NCBI GenBank assembly: GCA_024699855.1
Contig: JAMPIQ010000002.1
Coordinates: 11,160,001-11,224,000 of the forward strand
Source: Aphelenchoides besseyi
Taxonomy: Eukaryota > Nematoda > Chromadorea > Rhabditida > Aphelenchoididae
Length of the DNA: 64,000 nucleotides
Reading direction: 5' to 3'
Part shown: one piece after another, positions 12,373 to 24,507 of the stretch
How positions within the stretch are numbered: the first letter of the stretch is position 1
How the letters are laid out: each line of letters begins with the position of its first letter
Made by a program: the position numbers and the translations under genes
The notes under the pieces: generated by a model
The model's input: the letters and a program-made list of their open reading frames with translations, nothing else
What the model was told of the DNA's origin: nothing
Database searches by the model: none

Positions 12373-14876
12373 GTTTAGGATCGTCTTCTAAATTGGATTA
12401 GTCAACTTTCAAACGACGACTATCAGCAACGGAAACCGACGGAAGTCGCCATAATCACAACACCCGCATAAGGCATCGAGTTGAAATTAAAACTAAAACC
12501 GAATGAAGAAGCCAACAAAGAAGGACGGAATTATCGCGACCAAATTGGCCACTCCGCCGATGATTGCTTTCTTAAGAGCAGAAGCGCGCCAAATCCCCGT
12601 TGCGGAACGAATTACGCAAGCAGATGCTTTTTTGGGTCTTTCGACTTGTTGAACAATCACAAACAACTGGACGGATTTGAGTTTGTGGAATCCGAACGAA
12701 CATCGACCACCGTCAGTGGTCTCTTCTTTGCCAATGACCTGCACTGCTGGTCGGTTCGGCAATAAAACCACGGCATCGTGTGTTTCTTTCAGTGTTTCTC
12801 TCCGTGTGCACGTAAAAATCCCCTCAATATCCGATTTATAGCACTTATTGTTCGTTAAACATCTTTTCGATCATATTCGACGTCTGCATGGGGAGTAGGG
12901 CCAAAAATAAACGAATAGAATGAACTGTAAATTGTCAGTTATATTCTTTCATAGACAGTTACATTGCAGCAGTATGCTTCTTTGTCTAAATTGCGATTAC
13001 GATCAACCATATTCTTTTAGATTTAAAGTATGGTAACACAGAAATCGGACAATCGATCTAAATGGCTCTTTGGATACATGCTTGCAGAGGAGACAACCAA
13101 AAAGGCTCAACCGGACTTCATGTTCAATGAATTAGGAAATAAACGATGAGCGAGGGCAAACCTTCAAACGTCTACAAAAACCAAAACAAATGATGTTGAC
13201 CGACTGTGTACTCTCAATAAGCGTGAAGAAGGACGAGAAAAAGGAGCTCATTTTGCTTTGCTTTACTTTACTACATCTTTTTTTTTGACTTTTTTCAAAG
13301 TCTGACATTCATGTCACTATGTAAAATTCTGTGTGCCATAGTGGGCGGTATCTAACGAAGTTGTACGTTCTATTCATTGAAGACGACACGACTTCCTTTC
13401 CGATTCATTTGTACAATACGGCAATGTGTTGATGGAAGTAAAGAGGCGCGAATGTCTACGTTGAAGTGCCAAAATTGAAGAGGGATGTCAACACCGCTTG
13501 ATAGTACTCTTGAAACACAAGAGAAATTGAATAGTTGGAACTATATGATATGACGACAGATGGGCCGTTCTGCTCGTTTAGTCGTCAAACTTTAATGCCG
13601 ATTCGGATTCGCACAGGAAACGTCCGAATCAACGAACGCGACATCCGACCATCTTGTTCTATTCGTTCCAAGGAAATTGCGTGAGAATACATATGATGGC
13701 AAAATCGAGAGAAATTGATGCTAAAGAGCGAAAACTTGTTCAAAAACGACTACTCCTCAAAATAAATTGAAATCCAAAGAACGCAAAGTTGTTGAAATTC
13801 ATCCATATAGTAAGAGAGCGTTCAAGATTCGGAAAGCAACTTGACACTTTTGATAGCAATGTCAATAATAACGAAAGATGCGCAACTGTGCATGTCCGGT
13901 TCGTTGCCATTTTGTTTGTCCCTTATTTGGAGTTTCATTTTTCTCGCCATTCCACGGCATTACAGACTGTCCAGCTAATTGAAGAACTTCTACACTTCAT
14001 CCGCTCTACTTATCATTTTCGGTCAACGGATGAAACCCACTGCCACAAACACTATTCCCCGTTGGGCTTCTAATGTCACTCACCAAACAAAAATACTGAA
14101 ACAACATTAGCATGCATAATGTAATCAGAAATTCATCATTTTTCAAATTATGCTCCTGATAAACAATTCACTTTCGATTTAACACAAAACTGAATGCGCA
14201 ATACGATACAAGTGTATATTGGAATTTATTTCGATATCGACAACCGAAGACATAAATACAAATTAGCGATCTCGAACAATCTTTGGAGAGTTGTTATTCT
14301 TGTTGTTCAACTGACAAATCGTTGTAACTGTTTTTATGCAACAACACAATCATCAGTTCACATTCATTGCACCGTTTAGCAGGAAACCAGGAAGTTGGTT
14401 CGTAGTCTACCGTTTCTATTCAACATAGAGTTTTTCCGATGAATCGAATTGTTCGATTGCAATTTCACAGTCAGTCGTTGTTTTGATTGCTGAACTCATG
14501 TTCCGTGTATAATGCTTTTTATTCGACGAGATTTCACTAGTTTCCAGAACAATGAGCATTTTACATGCGAACACCAAAAAACCAAGTTTATTTCACCTCG
14601 CGTTATATCTTTGCCTACAAACTAAAATTTACGCTTCCTTGTGCAATTTTCGAATATTTCACTTTGAACTGCAATATACCAACGTGCACACGATTTTCGC
14701 TCGGATTCAATTTTCCCGAGTTCTGAAAATACCGTGTGGTAAGCACAGGAGTTTGTTTTTTCACTCGACTGTTTCAGACATTGCAATTGAAGTTGTCGGG
14801 TTTATAACGCGCAAATAACTAACTATACGTTGAAGTGATACGTTAACCACTATACATCGAACATAGATTTAGAATA
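12373..14876. other. Intergenic region, about 2.5 kb
   Basis: No coding region is supported. Overlapping frames on both strands at 12.48-12.77 kb cannot both be real and match nothing I know. The left edge should hold the PRIP promoter. A TATA-like ttataacg near 14800 probably serves the secreted-protein gene at 14877. Confidence 0.4.
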
Positions 14877-15535
14877 ATGCAACTGCCTTGCTTCTTCACG
14901 ATCTTGACGTTTGTATTTTGTGCCAGTGGTCATCCAAATGGACATCTGCCACAACTCGTAAGTACTCGTACAGAAGTGTTTCTACTGCTTTTTATAGTTG
15001 AATGCGGACGGTTCGTACACAAACGGAAATGGAATGGAACACGCTGCTGAAACTCAATATGCAAATTACTATCAAAACCAACCACCGCAGTATCATCAAG
15101 ATGGATTTTTCCCGCAAGCTGTTCACGAATTCAAGCAGGGAATGAACTCTGTTGGTCAACATTTGCAACACGCTGGTGAATCATTGAGTAACTTGCCGCA
15201 CAACTTTGTCGATAATGTTGGACATCAAATCTCGAATTCGTTCGAAAACGTCTATCAATCGGGAATAGACAGACTGCGTGGCTTACAAGGACACTTTTCC
15301 GAGAAGTTTCGACCACTCATTGACTCGGCCATCGAAATCTTCCAAAAGAGTGGAAATGAAAAACAACATTGGAACGAAGTAAATGACAGCGTTTAACATA
15401 AAAACATAATCACGATTCGATTTCAGTTGGTTGAGAGAGTCGAGTCTACCAACCTAAGCGAACACGAGAAACAGGATCTGTACCAGAAAATTGCAAATGC
15501 CACTGTTCCTCAAGCTTCTCACCATGGCAAATGAA
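14877..15535 (+). CDS. Secreted amphipathic-helix protein
   Basis: Three exons join in frame: 14877-14957, 14998-15378 and 15427-15535. The first exon (MQLPCFFTILTFVFCASG) is a clear signal peptide. The mature part begins with a Gln/Asn/Tyr-rich stretch (YANYYQNQPPQYHQ). It continues with a long Gln/His/Ser-rich helical region with amphipathic spacing, such as AVHEFKQGMNSVGQHLQ, AGESLSNLPHNFVDN and FSEKFRPLIDSAIEIFQ. It ends with NLSEHEKQDLYQKIANATV. No Cys is left in the mature chain. The helical repeats resemble apolipoprotein or lipid-binding secreted proteins in character, but I do not recognise a family. It is roughly 160 residues long before cleavage. Confidence 0.7.
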
Positions 15536-15630
15536 GTCTTTTTATTTGTATGCATCATATATCAACGTATTTCCTTATGAAATTTTTTTATTGGCATAAA
15601 ATTTTTTGAATGAAATCAACGTTAACCAAA

Positions 15631-17564
15631 TCATAAAGGCATTTTGAGGATAACATTTAGCGGATCTTCGTGCTGATAGCGTTGAGGTTCGTACGGTACA
15701 TAGGGTGGTAATTCCATCAAGTTTTTGCGTCGTCGTCTTTGAACTTCTTCTTTTGTGTAGCGAGGAAACTCGATGTTATGATGAATTTCGGCGAAGTATA
15801 GCGCTTCATTAGAAATACCATTTAAGCCGAAAGTCGGGAGTTCGCAGATCTCTTTAAGCGAATCGTTTGAAGATTTGCGTGACGTTTGCTTAACAGCTCC
15901 CTCTTCATGATCCTTCAAACTAAATTTGCGGAAATTGGGGAGTGGGATTTCGTCGTAAACGTAGCCACTGGATAAGCGATGCAACTGTTCCTCTAACGTT
16001 TTACGTTCGAGCACATTCTCCGAATTCGTTGGTGGAACAAACAAGTTGATTGGCTCGCGTTCCACTCGCATTTTCTTCAATTTCTTCTTGCGTATATCGT
16101 TTCGATGGTTTGCATGTTTTGACGGACGACCGACGCGTTGAGCCATTCGTTTTGCACGTTCCTTACAACGCGCTTGAGCTTGTCGACAACGTTGTTCGCT
16201 CAGATTTTTGAACGTTAAAATTCCATTTTTGTGTAGAGCATACAGATGAGATCTTATCCTTAAACAATTCGCTGTAAAGATGTTGATTGAGCATTGAACT
16301 TACACGGGATCCTCCTCTTCGAGATTCAAAGACAACTCTTCCAAGTACTTGTCGATTTGTAATTCGGGTAAAAGGTAATCTTGAAATGATAGAAATAAAC
16401 CAATCATTATAAACAAGTTTTGATACCTGTTCCAAGTTGATCGACATCATGATATCGTCGGGCTGCGGAAATATCGTTTGGAGTGTACTTGACAATTTTT
16501 CGTCGGTATCGCTTGTCAATTGGAATACATCGAGCACACTGATCAGACGAACTTTGCAATTCGAGAAACAGTTTTGGAGGAGAATTTGTCTGAAAATCAT
16601 TGACGAATTTTCATACAAACACGTAACTTACATCCTTTATTAACATTTGCATCTTATTCCGTCGCTCAAAAAACGATCGGTTTATCAATGCTAACCATCT
16701 ATCTGTTTCCAACAACTCTCTCCTGGTTTTGTAGTACGTACACATCGATTCAACAGTTTTGAACGTACTGTTCCTTCAAAAAAAAAGATAAGAAATTAAC
16801 TTAATTGAACTTACGATTTGTCTCCACCACCACACATGCCGTTGAAGAAAATATCACTCCATTCAGAATCGTCCTCCTGGTCGCTAACATCCGTTGGTTC
16901 GCTGACATTGTCGTCGTCTTTGAGGGTTTTTGTTTCACGATTCAACTCTTTCACAAACAGTTTGTCGCTGTCCGGTCGATCGTCCGCTCTTCGCCGTTCC
17001 TCGTAGATGTAATCCCAAATCGTATCCGAAACATCGGACATTTCGGCACGATTTCGACTCCGACGCAAAAGTCCTCCCATTTGGATGTGAGTCAGATTTG
17101 GAAGCTGAAAACGCAATTGACATGAAATAATATAAACGAGGTTCCAAAATCAGTTTGATCGAAAGAAAATAATCGAAATGAAAGAAAATCAATGAAATTC
17201 CACAAACCTCGTGTATTCGATGCCATACGCCGATGCTGGAGAGCATATTGTCGTAACGAGCACAAAGCTTTCGACGTTTCACGGTATCCATTGTTAATCC
17301 GGACTCGGGATCCTTCATACTTGACGCCTTCATGGACGGCTTCTTGGGCGGCGGTTCTCCATCGGTCAATGTGATCATAAGTGGATCTTCAGTCAAGCTA
17401 TTGGGAACTGGCGTGATAGAACCGTTGGAGATGTCTTCGCTCGTAGCATCCAAATTAATATTCTCCGTAATTTCGCTCCGCATCTTCTTTTTCGGTTTTT
17501 GGTCGCCGAGATGACGATCGTTAGTGCCAAGCCAATCCCAACTGAGTTGGGTAAGTAACGCCAT
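15631..17564 (-). CDS. KANSL1-like (NSL complex scaffold) protein
   Basis: The gene runs on the minus strand from ATG at 17564 (MALLTQLSWDWLG) to TGA at 15631-15633. Joined exons read VWHRIHELPNLTHIQMGGLL, then an acidic PTDVSDQEDDSEWSDIF, then a helical YKTRRELLETDRWLALINRS, then QCARCIPIDKRYRRKIVKY. After these come PELQIDKYLEELSLNLEEED, a basic AQRVGRPSKHANHRNDIRKK, INLFVPPTNSE, YVYDEIPLPNFRKF and ISNEALYFAEIHHNIEFPRY. The order matches KAT8 NSL complex subunit 1. That family has an LPNLE-type start after a coiled coil, a Cys/Arg-rich CARTRPL element, and a PEHE region with a Y-x-E-I-x-x-P-x-[WF]-R core followed by LSDxAFxxxH. KANSL1 scaffolds the MOF acetyltransferase. The match is by order and spaced residues, not by long identity. 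It shares a 216-bp upstream region with ABHD16A. Confidence 0.5.
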
Positions 17565-17780
17565 AGTTGGCTAGAGATCAGTTCAAAAAAATAAAAACCT
17601 GAAGAAAACAGACGGCCGGTTGTTTAAACGATCGGCGAGCTGAGCGTTTCGAAAGCGACGCGACAAGCAGAGAAAAATTGAGTTGTACGCGAGATGCCAA
17701 AGTAGCGCGCCCATTCGAACGTCCATTTTTGCCTTCGATTTTGGCTGTCTGCTGTTCTCAGTTTCTACTTTCGATGTTAC
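17565..17780. promoter_or_regulatory. Compact bidirectional promoter region
   Basis: The ATG of the minus-strand KANSL1-like gene (17564) and the ATG of ABHD16A (17781) are 216 bp apart and divergent. All start signals of both genes must fit in this span unless either has an upstream 5' UTR exon. No TATA box is evident. Confidence 0.5.
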
Positions 17781-19523
17781 CATGCCCTCACTGTTGGCGT
17801 ATATTCGCGGTCCGGATCTGTACGCGACATTGAAACCCAAACGACACTATGAGGCCAACTGGTTGGAACGTTTGGGCGGCAGTATGATTTATTTTAGTCA
17901 GTTGATTCGAGCAATAGCATGGCCTTCAAGTCCGATTTGGTTGTATTATTGTGCTACGAGAATAACTTGGGATCGACATGCAATCGTCTACTATTCCTGC
18001 TGTATTCTTTGTTACCACAGCTTTGCTTTTGGTGCTCGGACTATTGGCCGCTACTTTAATCCCATTTATTGGGACTATTTACAAGCGTATTGTAAAGTGG
18101 TGGAATCAAAAGGACAAAACACCTTTGATGATAATCGACGACGTTTACAACAATTTGATTTCCAGGTAATTTCAAATTTATTTGGTTAATACAAATTTTA
18201 GATCACCAACGATGCTCCGGTATCATTTGTTGCTAAACCGAATCCAAACGCGTGGTACTTGGACAAGGTGAAAGCTGAAGATGTACTTTCCGGTCAACCG
18301 TTGTGGCAAATCCAATTGAAACGAATGATTGCCGCCATATGCATTTACACATTCGGTCGACGAATGTTGTACCCGGGATCTATTGGTTTCCTGAAGACTT
18401 TACTTTTTCCACATGTTTTGGCAGGTCGTTTGAAGTTAATCCTGGAGCAGGTAGTAATGAATCCTGTGTGATGATTAATTCGCTTTTTGTAGAATGCTGA
18501 ACGACTACAAGTACGTGCTGTTGACGGAAACATTATCGATTTGATTTTTGTCGATCGTCGTGAGATATTTCCTGATCAGCCGTTGATTATTTGTTGTGAT
18601 GGTAACGGTGGTTTCTATGAGACCGGAATTAGCAGAACACCCGTTGATCTCAACTATTCCGTACTTGCTTGGAATCCACCAGGTAAAACAGGTAGAAAGA
18701 CGGTGTAAACAAAATATCGAATAGGTTTCTCTGAAAGTTCTGGAATTCCTTATCCGCAAAACATTCTGAATGCAATGGATGCTGTACTTCAGTTGGCTTT
18801 TGACAGAGGCTTCAAACCGCAAGATATCGTTCTTTTTGGGTGGTCGATCGGTGGTTTTCCGGCCACGTGGGTTGCTGCCAATCATCCTCAAATTCGTGGT
18901 CTAATTTTGGATGCCAGTTTCGACGATATCATGCCTTTGGCGCTTGGTACGATGCCCACGTTTACAGAAGACGTCGTAAAAATCGCCATCAGAGAACACT
19001 ATAATTTGAATGTCTCCGAACAGGTAACTAAATGATTTGATTGTTAAGAAAGTCTTTTTAGTTAAAACGTTTCAACGGTCCGGTTCGTATCATACGACGA
19101 TTTAACGACGAAGTGGTAACCACTTATCATGGCCCCGATTTAGAGTTACGACGAAAAGAGAACCGCGGAAATTACCTTTTGCTCAAATTTCTACAAGGTC
19201 GCTATCCGAACATCTTTCAAACTGACGATGACAATCATGCTGTATTCCAGTATTTGGAAGATAGTGCGGGACGTCGTTCTTGTGAGGATGCTCGTGAATC
19301 ATTGCGACGTGTCGAAAATCAAAATCTGGAACAGGCGATTAGCAACAACGATCTCAGACCGTTTCTCATACGACTACTTTGTTTTGTTCACTTTGTCGAT
19401 GTTCCAGCCGCACATGTTGAGCCGCTTGTAAATGAGGATTTTACAGTTCCAATTTCTGTGAATTTGCAAAGCAACAACGGATACATTGAATTTTTGCAAG
19501 TTGTAAAGGACTCTTTGAATTAA
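17781..19523 (+). CDS. ABHD16A: Phosphatidylserine lipase ABHD16A
   Basis: The ATG at 17781 opens MPSLLAYIRGPDLYATLKPK, closely matching the start of vertebrate ABHD16A (BAT5), a membrane phosphatidylserine lipase that makes lyso-PS. Exons join across short introns at about 18166-18202, 18451-18492, 18682-18723 and 19024-19061. Two hydrophobic segments follow the N terminus. Then come GRRMLYPGSIGFLKTLLFPH, the oxyanion-side element CDGNGGFYETG and SVLAWNPPGF. The nucleophile elbow GWSIGG carries the catalytic Ser, and LDASFDDIMPLALG follows. The C-terminal part includes IIRRFNDEVVTT and the RGNYLLLKFLQGRYPNIF block specific to ABHD16. The end KDSLN precedes TAA at 19521-19523. Length and order agree with the family, and no key residue looks lost. 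Confidence 0.93.
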
Positions 19524-19641
19524 AATTCAACAAATAAACATACAAGAATCTCTTCCATTTTAATGATCACACTTATGTTTCTATTCACGAGACTACCTTG
19601 TATTCTAGAGAGCAGGTCGACATAAAGGAGACTTTAAGGCC

Positions 19642-22600
19642 ATGCGTTCGCGCACATCTTCGGGTTTGCGGCTCGATCAACTGATGCTTCTGGTCGATGT
19701 CACAATTCTCAAGCATCAGGATCCGGTGACGGGATTGGTTGCCAATAATGAACAAGACTTCCCAGGTGTGAATTCTCAACGTAGTTTCCGTAAACTTTTT
19801 TGTTTAGGCCACGCGTGGGTAAGAGACAATCTCTACGCGGCACATGCGTTATGGGCAATGTACCGAGCGTATCAGAAGAGCGGAGAATTTGACGAGGACC
19901 TTGCTCGTGCACACGAATTAAAAATGGAATGGTAAATACATGAAAAATGACAACAACTTTGTTGGTTTAAGCATTAAAATCATGCAATCGTTAATGGAAT
20001 GCATGATGAGACAAGTGGATAAGGTAGAGAGATTCAAGAAACACCAACGAAGCACGGACGGTCTACATGCTAAGTATTCGGTGCACACAAAAGGATTGGT
20101 TGTAACAGATGGTGAATGGGGACATTTGCAAATTGATGCAACTTCTCTTTTCCTACTCACTTTGGCTCAAATGACAGCTTCCGGTTTGGAACAGAAGAAA
20201 CGTAAATTCATTTCAAGTTTCAGGTCTTCAAATTATTCGGAATTTCGATGAAGTCGCTTTCATACAGAATCTCGTTTACTATGTTGAAATCGGTTATCGA
20301 ACACCCGACTTTGGAGTTTGGGAGAGAGGCGATAAAACGAACCAGGGGATACGTGAACTCAACGCGAGTTCAATCGGAATGGCTAAAGCGGCGCTTCAAG
20401 CAATCAACGACGTGGGCGACATGTTTGGTGATGGATCAAAAGGATCTGTAATTCACGTTTTGCCCGATGAAATTCAACAATGTTCGGCTGTCTTGAGTAG
20501 TATGCTACCACGTGAATCGTTTTCAAAAGTAATATTCAACTACATGACACGTAATAGTATCATAGGAAACGGACGCCTCGTTATTGGCGATTATTTCCTA
20601 TCCGGCCTTCGCAGTTGAGGATCAGGATCTGGTGAATTTGACACGCCACACGATTACGGAAACTTTGCTCGGAAAATACGGTTGTCGTCGTTTCTTGCGT
20701 GATGGATATAAGACCGCTCTCGAAGTGAGAACTCAGTTTCTTGTCGATTACTCTTTTTTATACTCAAAACTTTTGTGTATTTTAGGACCCAAGTCGTTTG
20801 TATTACATCAACGCTGAACTGCAGAAATTTGAGAATATCGAATGTGAATGGCCCGTGTTTCTTTGCTATTTGTTGTTGGACAGTTTGTTTCGACGAGACG
20901 AAAAAGATGCGAAAGTGCTCTACAATCGATTGCAAGATGTATGGTTCGGTAACGAGCTAATAACACGAGTAATGTTGATCACATTTCAGATTCTGGTTTC
21001 GGATCCAGATGATACGAACAATAAATCAATTCGCTTGTTACCCGAACTATACAAAGTACCGTACGAGAATGTGGAGTTGGAGCGTCAAAACCATGGAACA
21101 CAAACTCGAGTGCCTGCCGGAACAACGTGAATAGAATTCGGTTTCCTTTCAATAAGTTTTTAGACCGTTTATTTGGGCGCAATCTCTTTACGTTATTGGC
21201 TGTTTGGTTCACGATGGCTTTTTGCTTCCGGCCGAAATCGATCCATTGAGTCGACGTTTTTCGGAAATCGAAAAGCGACCATCAAGTGAAGTACAAGGTA
21301 AGATGATAATAATTAGACCATTTTTCAACTTATAAGTTTAGTTGTCGTGCTGGCCGAAACATCCGAAGTACAAAAGGAATTGGCTAAAAACGATATTCTT
21401 GTTCAGACTACGGACGAAATCGATCTCGTTTTCTCGATTCAACCGGCTTCAGCTTTTGCAAAAATTCTCGAACGGTACTAGAAATCATCAATTGTTTACT
21501 AGCTCTTACTTTTAGAGTGGGAGAATCCAAGAAGTTGGGACTAACCGGGCGACCAATGGACAGAGACATTGGATTGTTGAGTACAAGTCGACTTTATCAT
21601 CTCGGACAAAAGTTCGTGGTTTTTACTCCTCAAGTATGTTCAATAGGCATACAATGTCAATAACTGTTGAACTTTCAGTTTATGGATCGTCGGAGAAGTC
21701 ATTTGATCTACGACATTCGTATCCTAATGGACGAATGGAGCTCAGAATTACAGTATATTTACAATAGCTGGAATAGCGTGAGCATATCCGGCAGACCACT
21801 GGTCGTTTTGACTATCGCATCGAATATGCTCGATGTAAGTGCGACTCCAAAAGTTCGTCTAATTCGTTTGCAGACCTCCGAAACATTTCATTATGGGGTT
21901 AAAGGACGGAGACAAAAATCGTCGGTTATCGGAGCGTTGAAAAAGATAAAAAACGGATATATCGGAGGCGCTCGGTAAAGTACCAGCAAATTATTATTGA
22001 CCAGGTGTTTAGCGTCGTGATGAAGAACATTTCGGAATTCTTCCGGACCACATCTGTGAGCAAGTTAGAGCTTCGAAACGCCGATGTTCTCGATGTGTTT
22101 TCTGATGAGATTTCAACAGTTCCACGAAGCTTACCATTGACATCAACGGAACTTCGAGGTCTACATCCTCTTTAACCAGATCTCTAATGACGATTGTTTT
22201 AGATCCGGGAAAACACGTGTTGAAACGTTACGATTCCATAAAAGAACGATACTCTCGACAGTTTAGTGCCGTTCATCAAGCATCAATGCGCCATCGATCG
22301 ATTGTCATGGACAGTAACGACAGCGGTTTGTCGCATTGAGGTACTTTTGTTTTATTCGATTACTTCAGATCTTGCTCAACTTCGACTTGCATATGCGCAA
22401 AAAATGAAACAAACTGAACCAGCTCGCGATCTGTCTCCGGTCATCGAAATCAAATCACCTGAAAAGGTACATAGCAAATAGTTTGCAAATATATTTTCCC
22501 GTTTAGAGTACATCTCCGCATCATTCTTCACATCTTCATACAGCAATTCCGGGATCGGCTTCTCCGACTCTACTCGAAAAAATTGATCACAATCAAATGA

Positions 22601-24203
22601 AAGAAATGAACGTTGAAGACCTAATAAGCATGCTCGTAGAGACCACGATTCTGGACGAGCAAGCCTCGCTCGTACATTTTCTCTATCTAAAACTGTAAGC
22701 TTTTAATCAATGATATTTTCGTATGTTGAGTTTAGCGGAATGGATTACGACACAAAGTTGAACGGCGTTTCGGGAGCTACCGTTAAAGTGCTAATTGAAG
22801 AGGTGTATTTGAAAGCTTGTGAATGTCGTGAATGGAGTTGGGTTCGTCTAATGGCCGGGCTGCTTAATCGTCAGTTGGATGAGTTGTCAAAAGCTGTAAC
22901 CCATTTGCTTGTTCGACAAAAGCAAATCACCGTCGGAATGCCTTCAAAGAACGAACGAGCAATCACATCACCGAAGAATAAAGAAGACTTGAGATTAATT
23001 TGGAAAGAAGCGTACATTGATGATCCCAACTCGTACACCCTGTCGCAAGAAATTATCATTTGTTTGGGTTCATTAGTGAGAACTGATCCAAATTTGTTTA
23101 TTGAAATGCTTCGTTTGCGTATTGGTCTCATTATACAAGTAAGCTGTCTACATTTTGATCTCATAATCAATAAAACTTTTGTTTTAGGTATTAGCTAGTG
23201 AAATATCTCGTATTCGTTGCGTTTCGGGATCCGAAGCATTGCAACAATTGCTATCAGTGAGTCCGTTTGAGTTGAAGAGTATGCTTTTCTTGTTGCTGAG
23301 TGGACGTTTACTCGAAGATGTGGGCGTCGATGAAGAGGCCGGAATCAAAGAGTTACGTACGGGAATGGGCAGTTTTCGAAAACAGATTGAAGAACGCAAG
23401 GTTTGTGACAAGTCAAATTGATAATTGCAACTGATTATGTGTTTAGTCTATGCGCAAATCTAAATCACTTCGTGCACCGCAAATTTTGGAATCGATTCCC
23501 GATACCGTAATTGGAAATGATGCATCGGATGTGGAAGATTTGGAAGAAGATTTTCAATTCGGAATTTGGCTTCGACATCGCAGAATTGACGGAGCATTAA
23601 ATCGTGTACCACCAGAGTTTTATGCGGTAATTCTTCTTTTTAGAATTAATAGACGTATAGTTTAGAATCTATGGGACACTGTTCGTTTGTTTCCACAGGG
23701 TCTTTCAATTAATGGAATAGTTTTACATCGAAGCTTAACACAAGAGGTTGGTTTTCGTCTTGTTTTGTAATGATTTTGCTAATTAGATGACACGTCGAGA
23801 AATCAAATTCGCTTTGCAAGTGGAACAAGTGTTGAATCAAATCTCCGAGCCCGAGTATCGTGAAATGATCGTCGAAGTTTTGACACTGATGCGACGATTA
23901 GAACAACTTTTGCTCGGAAAACCGCAAATCGCTTACGATCGACCTTTTGACGTGGATCAAGTTCTTTGGAGAGCAAATCACATTTTCTGTGAGCATAATG
24001 TAAGTTGGTTAGTAAGCAGTTTGTACATTGCCATTTAGCGTGAAATGAATACCTTGGTAATGGAGTGTTGTGCGAGTGGTATGTTGTGCAAAAGTGCTCA
24101 TGGATTATGCAAACATTTCTACGACTCCGCACCGGCAGGCGAATTCGGAACCGCACACTACATGATTAAGGCTCTAATTGACATCTTCACTGTTGACATT
24201 TAG
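19642..24203 (+). CDS. PHKA: Phosphorylase b kinase regulatory subunit alpha
   Basis: The ATG at 19642 opens [19 protein letters not shown], matching the MRSRSNSGVRLD start of vertebrate alpha subunits. Many short-intron exons follow. The N-terminal glucoamylase-like (GH15) domain shows [53 protein letters not shown] and [13 protein letters not shown]-terminal calcineurin B-like/calmodulin-binding region contains [48 protein letters not shown] and [15 protein letters not shown]. The alpha subunit regulates the kinase that turns on glycogen phosphorylase in response to calcium and phosphorylation. Alpha fits better than beta because of [22 protein letters not shown] and the spacing to the end. 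The protein ends IDIFTVDI, without the CaaX prenylation box of mammalian alpha. The gene starts only 118 bp after ABHD16A on the same strand. Confidence 0.92.
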
Positions 24204-24507
24204 TTTTTTATTCAAATTTCGTAAACGCTTGTATATTAACATACTGATGTTCTTGCTTGACTTAGGTGTGAATAAATTTCTACGCTAACAATCAACGAGA
24301 CGAAGTTTAAAAAACACTGGAGATCGTAGAGAAGTTAAGGAAGACCCGCAAATGAATGATTGGAAAAACTAAGTTTATTTAAAAAGAAAAAAAGTGTTTT
24401 GAACAAAAACTTCTGAAACAATGAAATATTATATTAACAACAAGGCAATTGAGTGGTATTGCACAATGGGAGAACAGATACGTTAAGTAAGTAGACTTCT
24501 ATGTACA
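24204..24507. other. Convergent 3' region
   Basis: This stretch separates the stop of the kinase gene from the stop of the minus-strand karyopherin gene. It is AT-rich with candidate poly(A) signals on both strands and has no coding evidence. Confidence 0.4.

Noticed and set aside
12481..12771. Overlapping plus and minus frames of over 90 codons
   Set aside because: Both strands are open over the same bases by chance composition. Neither product shows a domain, signal or splice partner.
16163..16618. Long minus-strand frame of 151 codons
   Set aside because: It is a frame shadow across real exons of the KANSL1-like gene. The correct splice phases read TNSPPKLFLELQ and RSHLYALHKNG in another frame.
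18505..18891. Minus-strand frame of 128 codons
   Set aside because: It is antisense to ABHD16A exons with clear lipase motifs and has no features of its own.
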